Of a stretch of DNA of 64,000 nucleotides, positions 22,864-33,556 are shown in pieces. Every line of letters begins with the position of its first letter. Within the stretch, counting starts at the first letter, position 1. The translations under genes and the position numbers were made by a program. The stretch comes from Salvator merianae (Eukaryota > Chordata > Lepidosauria > Squamata > Teiidae), in contig QVOM02000034.1 in NCBI GenBank assembly GCA_003586115.2, forward strand, positions 143,602,693 to 143,666,692. Direction: 5' to 3'. Under the pieces are notes generated by a model. The model worked only from the letters and a program-made list of their open reading frames with translations. It ran no database searches and was not told the origin of the DNA.

Positions 22864-24322
22864 GGGCCACGGTCACACTTCAAAAAAGTAGTCCATGGTA
22901 TATGCAGTTCGAATTCAAAATGTCCCAGCCCCGCTCACATCCGGCACCTGAAAATCCGTTCTCCATTTAATCTTCACTGCTCCTTTTCCTGTTCTTAGTT
23001 GCCTGAAACGGTTCCTTTTGTGTCGCCACCCCTTTCCACCATTGCACCCCTCCCTTCACTCCAATAGGATAATTTCTTGTCATTCAAATTTTTGAATGCG
23101 GGGGGTGGGGGCAGAGAGCTACCTACCCACTGCCGTCCACCTCCCTGCTGACCCTTCCTTGCCAAGCACGTCCTGGTAAGCTGGACCCTGCCTGGCTGGT
23201 GAGGGAGTGCAGCGGCTTCTTTTTAAAAAAATATTCTTAAATGGCCACTTTTGCGCAACTATGTAAATGCAGAATCTCATCCATGGAGCGGACGGCGGGG
23301 TAGCTACACCTCCAATGTCAGCAGCCAGCCCAACCCCTTCAGCCCGGCCACATAGATGCTCAGGGCAGCTTGCATGTGGAAACTATACCATTGCATGCAT
23401 GCCCCTCACTTTCCTCGTCTGACCCCCTCATGTACTGCTGCATAGTGAGGTGCTGGTGGAGCAAAAGCAAGACTGCTATGTCCATTTCCTGATTGGGTGC
23501 CATCGCAAGTGCCCTTCACACAGGAGATGGCTACCTGGCCTTGCTATCAGGCATGAAAGTCAAGCAGAGGAATTTGCCCAGGGTGGCCCACTTCAGCAAG
23601 CACAAAGGGTGGGGTTGGTTGCGGAGAAAGAGCATTCCATGGACAAAGATTGCTGTATGCTGTTCAATCTTGGTGGAGAAACCCCACCATCCACTCCGTG
23701 GATGAGATTCTGCATTTACACAGTTGCGCAAAAGTGGCCATTTAATAATAATAATAAAAAGCCGCCACACTCCCGCGCCAGCCAGATAGAGTCCAGCTGA
23801 CCAGGACCTGCTTGGCAAGGAAGGGGACGGCGGGGAGGTGGACGGCCTGGGGCTGGGGGGATAGATAAGTTGTGGCAGAGGTGATGCATGGAAGCCTGAG
23901 CAGAGGCAGTACAGGGGAGTGCGTCCTGCTTCAGCGGTATTCTTTGCTCTTCCTGCAATCTGGAAGTTGTTTATTGAGGAGGGCTGGTGATACTGCGGAG
24001 GAAGGAAGAAGGGGGGAATCGAAGCAACTTGAGGTAACACCCAGACGTCTCACATTGGCTAAGAGAAGAAAAGGGAAGTTCTGCAGCAACCGCCCACTAT
24101 GGCATGGTTCAGCCTCTTTAATCCTCTTCCATGCCCACACCTTCGAAATAAAAACGGAGTATAGCACTACAATGGTTTTAGAGCTGTGTTAATCCAAATG
24201 TTGGAAAATCCGCATGGAGGGTAGAAAGTACTGTTGAGAAATGGATTTTAATACACAGATGTGGTCGACCAGATTCTAAAACGGCCAGAACAAGCTTTAA
24301 AGTGAAGGTGTGACCGTGGCCC
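22864..24322. mobile_element. 1.46-kb foldback DNA element
   Basis: Terminal inverted repeats begin GGGCCACGGTCACAC at both ends (15 bp exact, then TTC with a one-base shift). Inside, 23132-23291 and 23691-23846 are inverted copies of each other (about 158 bp, roughly 80-85% identical by eye, including AAATGGCCACTTTTGCGCAA) around a 400-bp spacer. The element is richer in GC and CpG than its flanks. Open frames in it (for example 169 codons on the minus strand) straddle arms and spacer and show no transposase motif, so I treat it as non-autonomous. Flanking triplets AAT and TGG do not form a duplication. The GGGCC start recalls PIF/Harbinger, but this is inference. Confidence 0.78.
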
Positions 24323-24518
24323 TGGAGATTTTTTTGTTGTCCAACATACATGCTGGCTTGGATATTCACTTCCAGTCCAGTATACAGCACAGCGCAGCAG
24401 AAGGAGCTTCTTTTTCATTGCTCTTATCAGACAGGAAGTGGAGAAGGTTGTCTAGTTCCAGTGTTCAGGCAAGAAAGGCGAAGAACAGCATTATTACAGA
24501 AATCCTGGCAGCACCCAC

Positions 24519-24553
24519 ACAAACAACAACAACAACAACAACAATAATAATAA
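24519..24553. repeat. (ACA)n(ATA)n microsatellite
   Basis: About 35 bp of CAA units passing into TAA units, adjoining the left end of the next MITE. Confidence 0.9.
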
Positions 24554-24565
24554 AGAGAAAACATG

Positions 24566-24760
24566 GCTCAAAAGAAGCTTAGAGGTGGCAGTGTATGTGT
24601 GGAGAGGCTGCACTCTACACTGAAGGACATAAAATGCACTTCCAATATGCACCTTTTGGCCTTTAATGTGAATTAGAGATGGGATGGGAACACTAATTTC
24701 AGCATGCTCACACCTCTAAGTCACTTTTGAGCTGTTTTTTTAAATGCGTGCAGGAGCAGC
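24566..24760. mobile_element. MITE, family H copy 3
   Basis: Left arm GCTCAAAAGAAGCTTAGAGG and right arm (complement GCTCAAAAGTGACTTAGAGG, near 24712-24732) are inverted repeats of about 28 bp. Outside the right arm, TTTAAATGCGTGCAGG matches the outer end of the family (complement CATGCATTTAAA, as at 59064). Confidence 0.7.
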
Positions 24761-25009
24761 CCCAGTCATTAATGCACAGCATCTGAGCCCAAGGGAAGGA
24801 TTTGCACATAGTACACTGTCCCACCCCATGCTGGGGTGATTATGGGCTGTATCAAGTGATCCAGTCCAAGATCGAGGGGGAAACCACTATGGGCCATCAA
24901 CATGGTTTTAGCCAGGTGCCCAGAAGCAGCCCACTTCCAGGGCTGCTTTAGGGAACCTAGCAAAAATGGTACCAGCTTCCTTGTGTTAAGTAGAGCACCC
25001 CAGCTCCTT

Positions 25010-25362
25010 GGACAAAGAGAGGTATTTTTTCACCAAGAGGGTCACTGTTCTATGGAATTTATTACCAGAAGAGGTGGTGACAGCCATCAGCCTGGATAGC
25101 TTTAAGAAAGGATTGGACAGATTCATGGAGGTCAGGAGTATCAATGGCTACTAGAATGGATGCCTACATAGTTCCTCCAGGTTGGAAACACAGGCAGGAT
25201 GCCTGTAAAACCCATTTGCAGAGAGTCAAGAGCATGTGAAAGTTTTGCTTTTTATTCTGCTTGAGAGTGCCCAGAAACAATTGGTGGGCCACTGTGTGAA
25301 ACATAATGCTGGACTAGATAGGCCATGGCCTGATTCAGCAAAGCTCCTCTTATGTTCACATG
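25010..25362 (+). mobile_element. CR1 LINE 3' end
   Basis: Contains the conserved CR1 3' region of sauropsids: GTTCTATGGAATTTATTACC, GGTGGTGACAGCCATCAGCC, GATTCATGGAGGTCAGGAG-like sequence, AATGGCTACTAGAATGGATGC, GGGCCACTGTGTGAAA, GCTGGACTAGATAGGCCATGG, and the final TGATTCAGCAAAGCTCCTCT followed by TATGTTCA. Orientation is plus and the 5' part is missing. CR1 is the dominant LINE of birds and non-avian reptiles, which supports a sauropsid host. Confidence 0.88.
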
Positions 25363-27724
25363 AGCGGCTGAGTTGGACTTCCACCAGGGAATACACAGGA
25401 TACCATTTCAAAGTCTTCTCCCATCAGAATTGTCTCTGGTAATATTTTCTCATGGGGGTTTGCTCTAATGCCACATCCCATCTAATGACACGAGAGGTAT
25501 GACTGCCCAGCAGATCAGTCTGCAATGCAGATGAGGCTTTGTCCAGGGCCTGCCATTAGTTAGGCCAATAGTCTCATGGTCTAATGATTTTCTATGCTTA
25601 AGAATATATCTTAAGCATAATCATGTCTTCCATTTGACTGTATTATTAATTACTGTATAATAACATGCAGGCATTTAATTGGAGATGTTCTTAGAGAAAA
25701 TACTGATTATATTGCAATGATGCCCTGGAGAACCTATACCGATGTGCTATGAACCTATTTAAAAGTGCCTTTAAAGAAATATCTATTTTTGCTTTGTCGT
25801 AAAGACTGCCTATAACTGATCACATCTAAACTTAAAAGGCAAAGTCTGCATCTGCACAAAGAAAAAAAAAAAGTGGCTAGAAAATAGCTTAGAACCAGAA
25901 TGGGCAGTTTCTGTGCAGGATGAGCGATGAGGGCTACAATATGTGTCTGGCATCTGGAGACAGTCTTATTTGGTTTTCTTAATTACAGTTTGACTTCATT
26001 ATTTTCTGGATAAATCACTGAATTAAGGGTACAATAATTTCAGAGGGTTGATGCGAATTGTTCCTTAGTATGTCTATACTATAAAGTCTGCTTTCAGGAG
26101 TTCCAGATGCATTACAGGCTGAAAATTGCCATTGATATATCTCTGGTCCCTCAGACTAGGTTGCCTTTGTAACGACAACAACAAAAATCAGTTTTATTCT
26201 GTATTCCAGAACTTCTGCCAGTGTGGCATAATTTCATTATTTTGCTTATTTGAAATATTTATTTACCCTGTCCTCTTTAAAAATCTGAAGGCAATTGACA
26301 CATATCTGAGAAATGAATATAATTAGAATTGCCACATGAAACAGAATGATATTTTTGCACAAAGCATTGTAGGAGAAGTAATTGTTCTTCTTAAAAATAC
26401 CATGCATGTGGGCTAGTATGCCTTGCTAGATAATTTCACATTTTTTTAAAAAAAATATTACTATTATTATTTGTGCATCAAGATAAATGACACCTTTTCT
26501 CAATATCTTATTAGCAAACAGTATTTTAATTAAAAGGTACCAATCAATGCCTGATCCTTTGCCCTTTATTCTTCTTATGCTGAGTTCCCATGGAGACTAA
26601 CACCTGTCAAAAAGGCTGTCTAAATGACACATGATATACTTAGATTTAGTTCTTTGCTTCCCTTGTTATATGTGTACCAAGGCATTTCATATCTTAGTTA
26701 TAAAAAATGATTTCTAAATTACTAGTGAATTACAGATGATCCCCAAAATCTGAAGGAATGAAATTATCTGTCTCCACCACTACGTTTTAATAAAGTACAG
26801 TTTCATTTCAAGATCACTTTACCCTTCTCATGCCACTGTCTATAGGAACATTCACATTGCAGCACCTTTATGGTGCCATGAATACACCATGATGGTCCAG
26901 GGATTGTATGCCCCTGCTCCGTCATGGCACAGTGGGTGTACCAGATGGCTCTGACACATGAACCCACACTTATGCAGCCACCATGCTGCCATAAAGGCTA
27001 CTTACAGCACTTGGATGGCAGAGTGTGAGAAAGAGCTCTGAGAGTTCTTTACTCACTCACTGCCATCAATTCTGCCACCAGCTACCACTCAAAGAGACCC
27101 ACCTTTCCGCTTGGCAGCCTCTTCAGATCTTCAATGACCTACCTCCTGCAGCATGATTACCCAGAATGCATAACTCTGGAGTGCTGTTCCATGGGCAAGG
27201 GCACTGCCAAGGCATAGACACTCTTAACCTATGGAAAAGATGTGAAATATAATTAGCATAAAGGTTGCAGGTACAGGGGAAATGGACCAGCAGCACAGAC
27301 CATTTAGATTTAGATTAAAATTGGTCATTTTCACTTCTTTGTATCCATGTTAAAAAGACAAGCCTGAAAGCAAAAAGGCCAACATTTTTTCTATTTTCAG
27401 AAGAAACAAAGATGCTATGAAAAACCCTTTGCCCAGGCAATTTCTAGCTCAGGAAATTAAGAACATTAATGATTACAAAGAACTTAAAGATAAGTAATTG
27501 GCAATCCAGAAAGGCCTATTGTTCCAGTACACATCTGCAAGGAGTGTGAAGCAGAATGTCAATAGAATACTTCCAAACCCAGTTTTAACCAGGTCCAAAA
27601 AGGATGTTTTAGGCAAAGGTCACCAAAAAAATCATTAACACTTACAGTCCAGGTGTATGCAAGGGTAACAGGAAATAAACCAAATAAAGACAAAGTGACA
27701 CAGGCACTTCACATACTCCTTCTC
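25363..27724. other. No gene recognised; weak inverted repeat at 26870-27005
   Basis: AT-rich DNA. CAGCACCTTTATGGTGCCATG (26871) and CATGCTGCCATAAAGGCTAC (26983) are partial inverted repeats about 110 bp apart and could be a decayed MITE. No exon is seen. Confidence 0.4.
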
Positions 27725-28378
27725 TGTCACCTCCCCTCAAAATTCCTACCAGTGCAGATTCCCATTGTCTTACAGCAACATAGCCTATTATAGTCTCCGC
27801 CCCTGGGGCAGAGTCAGGAGGAAGGGACAAACCCATCCAGATGGGGATAAAACTATAATCATTAGAGCAATCAGGTATGTTCAGATTCCCTCTGATGTCA
27901 CCCTTTTGCTCCTGCTACCATTGAAACTATTGCTACCTGAGGAAGCTGCTGTGCTCCAGCTCTCAACTCTTCATCTCACTGTTGCTGCTGCTGCAGCAAG
28001 ACTGAAGGACAGCTGAACTTTGAGGGTGAGAACCTAGATGGCTGCTCCTTGCAGGGTAGGGCACTCATATAGGAAAATAGGGCAGATTTATATGTCCTCT
28101 TCAGCTGCTCTGCTCTACATTTTGTATTCCAGACAATCCAGCTATTGTCAGAACCTGAATTTTTGTTCCTTTTTAATCCTTTTAAAGTTTTCTTGTTTCT
28201 TTTTAAATAAATTTCAGTTTGATGCTTTTTAATATTGATCCCAGAGTATTTTTATAAGTTGTAGAGAGTCACCTAGCCAATTTATCATTTTAAAAACCTA
28301 TACAATAAGATTCCTGGTTGCTTGTACCTGGGTAAGCTAACCCCATTAAAATCAGTAGTCCTAGCATGACTTCTAACA
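27725..28378 (+). mobile_element. LTR-like repeat, family L copy 1
   Basis: 654 bp if it begins TGTCACC (27725) and ends TCTAACA (28378). The flanking 5-mers TTCTC and CTCTC differ at one base. Features in order are a TATA-like ATAAAACTATAATC, pyrimidine-rich DNA, GAGGGTGAGAACC (about 28021), AAATAAATTTCAG (poly(A) signal, about 28205), and a 3' part with CCAATTTATCATTTTAAAAACC and TACCTGGGTAAGCT. These last blocks recur at 41.4, 49.4 and 51.2 kb. The class of retroelement is unknown, and its solo-LTR nature is inferred. Confidence 0.5.
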
Positions 28379-29084
28379 CTCTCTACTGTCAGAATCACAG
28401 TCAGGAAACAACAAAAATTCTGCTGAAATCTTGATAGCCAGGACCAGCATGTGGCACACAAATAGCATGTCAAAGTTTTAAAAATAGAGCTATGAATGAA
28501 TAGAGTTATCCTTAAATACTAGCTACACAGTACTGCTGGAGGAAAAGGGAATTGCTTAAGAAATTACTTTTAAGAAATGACTTAAAACAGTCAAAGACCC
28601 TTGCAATGTAGCCCAGTGTGCTGGCATGCATGAGTTTGGTTTGCTCCTTCAGACTTTCCAAGCCCAACAAGGTGAGGTACAACTCTGCACAATTATGCCC
28701 TTTGATATGGCATGTATTTTGGCACCTATCAGAACTTTCCCTGGCCTCTGAAGGTCGGGGTAAACTCTGCAAAGTCCCACAAGTGCACAGCACATTATAA
28801 AGACATTATTAAGGAATACTGGAGCCCATTTCTACAGGCTTTCGAAGGTACAAGGGAGAGAAGCAAATTCAGGTGCTGCCAGATAAGGTTTCCTCCCACT
28901 TTTAGAGGCCTAGAAGATGAGTGCTGGTATGCCTAAATGCTAGACTATGTTTCAACTGTGCATGAAACAGAATTCTCCATACCTCTGGAGGGAAAACATC
29001 TTTGTGATTTTCTGTGAAGAAGGCAGAAGCATAGCAGAGCAATTGAGGAAATTACCAAAGAGATACATTTATTCATTTCACAGT
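28379..29084. other. No gene recognised
   Basis: Nothing supported on either strand. Confidence 0.4.
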
Positions 29085-29160
29085 ATTTTTATTTCATCCT
29101 TCACCTGAAGGTCTCAAGGCAGTTCACAATTTTCAGTAAAGCATCATCATGAGTTGGCTT
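29085..29160 (-). mobile_element. LINE 3' tail fragment
   Basis: TTTATTTCATCCTTCACCTG followed by AAGGTCTCAAGGCAGTTCACA resembles the minus-strand 3' UTR end of CR1/L2-group LINEs (compare 2010-2070). It is short, so confidence is limited. Confidence 0.35.
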
Positions 29161-29164
29161 CAGT

Positions 29165-29335
29165 TGACAGCAGTTCCCAGGCTGGCTGGTCTCATTGATT
29201 GGTTCTTTGCTGCTCAAGAGCTACCTGCTTCTGCCCTCTTTAGAGGTGCCTAGCAGTTGACAATTGGCCACAATGAGCAGCAGTTCCTAAGCTGGCTGAT
29301 CTAGCTAGACTGACTCCCTGCTGTTCATGTTTAGC
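29165..29335. repeat. Diverged direct duplication
   Basis: CAGCAGTTCCCAGGCTGGCT (29169) recurs as CAGCAGTTCCTAAGCTGGCT (29279). CAGTTGACA precedes each copy, and similar TGATT/TGACT...GCTGCTCA sequence follows. This looks like a tandem duplication of about 95-110 bp. Confidence 0.55.
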
Positions 29336-29479
29336 TATAAGATTGCAGAGCAAAGATAAGCATTAGTGACGGGTGACTGTAGCTAACTGCGCTATCGACA
29401 CCCCCTGGTGGCTATTAGGGATTTTGTCAGTACAACAGACAGATGTGCTAAGACTGCATTTCCAAAACTTATGATTTTT

Positions 29480-29590
29480 CAGAGGTTGTTGGATTCCAGC
29501 TCGCACCTGCCACAGCCAGCCTGACTAGCAGTAAGGGATGATGGATGCCATAGACCAACAACATTTCCAAAGTCCACAGATGTTGCATTT
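29480..29590. mobile_element. hAT-type palindromic MITE
   Basis: CAGAGGTTGTTGGATTCCAG...TAAGGGATGATGGATGCC...GACCAACAACATTTCC has the layout of the widespread reptile hAT MITEs, whose arms read TGTTGGACT.CAACTCCCATCATCC. The left and right halves are roughly complementary. Confidence 0.6.
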
Positions 29591-29888
29591 CTGCTTTTCA
29601 GAGGATGTAGCACTTTATTTCTACATGCAAAGCTGTTTTACCCTGATACCATATGGAAGTGGCTTCACTCCCAGCCAGTTCCGCACTGTGCACGGGTTAA
29701 TGGGGTACAGTGAGGTTTATTAGGATTTATGCACCACCAAACATCACTTTAATGTGAAACTTCCTCTTATTTCAGGTTTATTTCAGGAATCCTTTGAATG
29801 CTTACCTGTATGTCCAGGTAGTAGCTGAATTCTCACAAACCTAATACAATCCTGGGCTGCTTCACATCCAGCAAAGTTGGGGCTATTT

Positions 29889-30069
29889 GGGCCCTTTCTG
29901 CACTTGGCTTTACTCTGGACTATACCCTAGAATAGGGACCTGCTATCCACACGCTAGTGCAGATTAGAGCAGACCCCAGGTGAGGCCTGCCATAGTTCAT
30001 AGTAACATGCAGATGGCAGATCCCTATTCCAAGATATAATCTGGAATAAGGTCAAGTGCAGAAAGGACC
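29889..30069. mobile_element. 180-bp palindromic MITE, family A copy 3
   Basis: Starts GGGCCCTTTCTGCACTTGG and ends with the complement. The same CTAGAATAGGGACCTGCTAT core is in both arms. It matches 13362-13541 and 5813-5993 along its whole length. Flanking triplets are TTG and TCG. Confidence 0.88.
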
Positions 30070-30691
30070 TCGCATTCTGAGCTCCGGAATACCTCTGTAC
30101 TTGTCCTGCAGAATAAATAATGTGGATGGCATGCCTCCTGTTGCATTCCTAGTGCTGCATCCTTCTGTTGGAAATCCCACCTACCTCTAGCTGTGATTGG
30201 GTAATGTGTGCATCACTGCCATGTTGTATCCGGTGCCTGAGAGCAGAGCAGAGCATTGCAGAGTCTGGACTCTGGCTTCAGAACTCAGTGCAGTCATGCA
30301 GCACTGTTTCTGAACCAGTCCTGACAACACAGGTATGCTTGAAGACACCTCTTAACCTGCTTATGGCAAGAAAGGGGAGGACTTGGAACACTTTGCATCC
30401 CATGTATGGGTGAAGCATTCCAGCAGTCTGCTTGTTGATAAATACCAGGTAAGTGCAAAAAAACCCCATGTGTTATACTGATGGTTTGATATCAACCCCA
30501 TGAATAGATGTAGTCCTTGATAATCTATCTTTTTGCAATCAATAGCAGATTTGCATCAGTTGTTTTTTCACAAAATAGTGAAAAATACTCTGCCTTGAAA
30601 GGCACTGACATTTGGAATAGAAACTCCTGGAATAGATAGGACAGAGTTTTGATTTCCTATGACATCTTCTAGATTCATACAATATGGGATT

Positions 30692-30693
<2 letters not shown>
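30070..30693. other. No gene recognised
   Basis: No supported feature. Confidence 0.4.

Positions 30694-30748
<55 letters not shown>
30694..30748. repeat. (AAT)n microsatellite
   Basis: About 18 uninterrupted AAT units. The poly-Ile frame on the minus strand is an artefact of it. Confidence 0.98.
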
Positions 30749-30749
<1 letters not shown>

Positions 30750-31674
30750 CGATCATAAACAAATGAGATGGTTTATAAGGCACATATATTTTCTTGAAAA
30801 GGCATCATGAGATGTCTATCTCCTATATGTTCCTGCCAAATGAATTGCATCCAGTCACCTAATTTCCTGGAAACATTTCATAAAACCAACCAATTTTGAC
30901 AGATTTATAGATGGATAAAAGTTATGCTCTTGACCTTTCTCTGTTTTCATTAGCAACAGGTGTTACAAATGTCAATCTTACCCAACTTGCTGCCATGAGT
31001 ATGATGTGAGGGACAAAACTTAAAAAAAAAAAAGTGAATGAAGGAAGCATACATACTTTAATACATATTAAAGTAGCAAGCTTAAAATACTATTGGGGTC
31101 TTGGCTTTCATTATGGGAAACAAAAAGCCTGAAACATATAGGTGCTGCAGGGTCTGAGACAGAGCTGAAGGGAGGGAGGTAAAGGAAGATCTTTATATAT
31201 CTTCACTGTGCATTAAAACAAACAAACAAACAAACAAAAAAAAACCCAGCTCATAATAAGCAAATGGGCTTCACTTTTAATTGTTATTCTCAATTCAGTT
31301 CAAAAGTAACAGTAAACACTGCACTGTATATTATCAGTTAACTGAAATCGTACTTAGCGTGTCCTCCGAATCCCAGGAGCTGAGTGTAGAACATAGATCT
31401 GGATGCCCCTGGAGTTCTGTATTCTAATGCACCTGCCTCCCACCAGCTCTTGAGTCACTAGAATCCCCATTTGAGTCTACTTACCTTTAATCTCTTTTAA
31501 AAGACTCTTGGGGTTGGCTGCAGTTGCTGCTTCCTCCTGTGCAAATATTATGAAGGACAAAAGGAGGTGGCTTATTGTACTCAGTTTACACCTGAACCAC
31601 TATTTTCCATACTTAAAATAGCTGACATCTAGCCATACTTTTGATGTTTTGAAAAGTGGCTTGCTGGAAGCCAA
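30749..31674. other. No gene recognised; (AAAC)n at 31216-31244
   Basis: AT-rich DNA with a short AAAC repeat and a CT/AT-rich segment. No exon is seen. Confidence 0.45.
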
Positions 31675-32137
31675 GGATCTGTTCATACTTGATGCCTGAT
31701 ATAGTATAATAATACCATATCAGACTAGTAAGAATCAGGCACAGAGGCAGCCATTTGTACTCCAAGGGCTGGACAAGGCTTGAACTGGACCACCAGAACT
31801 TGAAATGCAGATGGTCTGACCAGAGCAGGACAGATCGCCATGGTTATCACCATGGCAACATCTGGTGCACACCCAAATGTTGCCATGGTGATTGAAACAT
31901 GGCATGTGACTAAGCAGCTGCAGCTGCAGCCATGCTGCCACATTCACATGCAGTATTGCACCCAGAAGAGGATAAGAACACTGCTGACCAGGAGCAATCT
32001 AGTTTTCTTTATCCACAGCTAGTAATGTCTGGGAGCTGCTGGAGGCTCTCCAGGATGCAACAGTGGTGGCATGCGAGCGGGCCTATCTAATGAGCGACTG
32101 ATTGCTCACTACAAGGCAAGTAGAAGGGAAGAACAAA
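31675..32137. mobile_element. MITE-like element, family D copy 1
   Basis: Left end GGATCTGTTCATACTT is close to the GGACCTGTTCACACT termini of the related copies at 42842-43342 and 51239-51566. Shared interior blocks are GCCATGG..ATCACCATGGCAACATCTGG and, near the right end, ATTGCTCACTA. A perfect 16-bp-arm hairpin lies at 31846-31892. The right end is eroded, so its coordinate is approximate. Confidence 0.55.
31846..31892. repeat. Perfect 16-bp hairpin inside the family D element
   Basis: Arms ATCACCATGGCAACAT (31846-31861) and its exact complement (31877-31892), with a 15-nt loop. Confidence 0.9.
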
Positions 32138-33480
32138 GAAATGGTGGGAAACTTCTGCTTTATTTTTATTCATGTTATTACACTGATATCCTTGGTAGAC
32201 ATCTAGCAAGATGCTGACCAGGTTCAGCAGGACAATGTCTCTAGGCCCTACCCTTGCAGTCAAACAGGGGGGGCTGCATGTGAATGGGTGCACTGTGGCC
32301 AGTTGTTGTGATGAGCTGACGATCAGCCCTTCCACATAGGCACCAGCACTCCCACAAGGCAAATTGAGGGCAGCTGCTAAGTGAACATGACGTAATGCAG
32401 AGAGTTTTAAGCAATACTGCAACCTTGCATCCTTTCTGGAAAAAATGTCAGCTACCTTCATTATAAGATTAATTCTGATGTACAGATAAATGCTTCATTT
32501 TTTCAACCTTCTATAGCACAACTCAGTTTTACCATGACATTGTTACACTCTCCACAAAGCAACAGTGTGAATAAGGCGTGTCATTGAAAACATATACATA
32601 TATCATCTCGGGCCTCTGTCCACGTCATCTTTAATAAGGTTGAAGCATCTAGAACTGCACTGATACACCTCAGAAGGATTTGAAAGGAGATCAAAAGGTG
32701 CATCCAAATAAGGATCCAATTGCGGTCAAATGGAGCCAATCTACACTTCAGTCAGTGTGGAGGAGGGAGGGGTGCTGGCAAATTCATGATAGCTCTCCTT
32801 GCCCCTCTGGTTTGTCTGTGCTCACACAGATGAAATTCCTAGCCAGACAGATCAGTCAAGGACCAACATGGTCTAATATTCTGGGCAAAAACTTGGCATA
32901 GGGGCAAAGGGGTCATCAAATACTCCCTATGCCAACCCCTCTCAAGAGTGTGACCTTGGAGTGGTTTACTCCAGTTTAAGGAAAGGTCACTCCTTTTGAA
33001 GGAAGGGATGGATAGCCTTCCCCTTGGCTGAACCCAAGAACCTTTCTGCATTGCCACTTAGACAGGATCAGAAAGAGGACTATAGACCTCCCTTTCACAT
33101 ATTAATGTGGAATACAGGAGGTCTCAACCACCACTGGTATGCTCTGTCCACAAAGGATGGAGTGTGATCCAGTTCAAGAGGCCCCATTATCTGAATCACT
33201 ACTAGATCAACTGGCAAATCAGTATGGCCTAAGTCACAACATGAAAACTCGCAGAAGGCATAGTTTCATGTTCCAAATCACTGGGGGACCTATTTTGAAA
33301 GCACACAAAAGTGCATTAGCTAAATGAGTTCCTTGGGGACTCTGAGCTAGGAGCTTTCATTCCTAGCCCTTGGGAGCCCTTGTTTGAACTTCAGAGCCAG
33401 TGTGGGGGCTGGTCTGGACGAGTGTAGTTGTGCAGACAGTGGTGTTCCAGATCACACTTGCCCATGACCCAAACCAACAG
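32138..33480. other. No gene recognised; small hairpin near 32893
   Basis: No exon seen. TTGGCATAGGG (32892) and CCCTATGCCAA (32926) form an 11-bp hairpin. GAACCTTTCTGCATTGCC at about 33039 resembles the GGGCCTTTCTGCACTT ends of nearby MITEs but has no clear partner. Confidence 0.35.
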
Positions 33481-33556
33481 GCCTTGGTGGTCTAGTGCAT
33501 TGGATTGGAACATGGACTTTTGGTGCAGAAAACCCCCAATCAGCCATTTCACACTA
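33481..33556 (+). mobile_element. Possible tRNA-derived SINE head
   Basis: GCCTTGGTGGTCTAGTGCAT, TGGATTGGAACATGGAC and AACCCCCAATCAGCCAT follow the layout of squamate tRNA-derived SINEs (GTGG.GTAGTGGTTAGAGTG..GGACTAGGA...CCACTCAGCCAT). The B box is eroded and no tail is recognisable, so this is tentative. Confidence 0.32.

Noticed and set aside
23531..24040. 169-codon minus-strand frame in a GC-rich region
   Set aside because: It crosses the inverted arm and spacer of the foldback element 22864-24322, has a Pro-rich composition from GC-rich DNA, and shows no domain.
33481..33556. A functional tRNA gene
   Set aside because: Only the A-box half looks tRNA-like, and no cloverleaf with intact arms can be formed by eye. 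It is better read as a SINE remnant.
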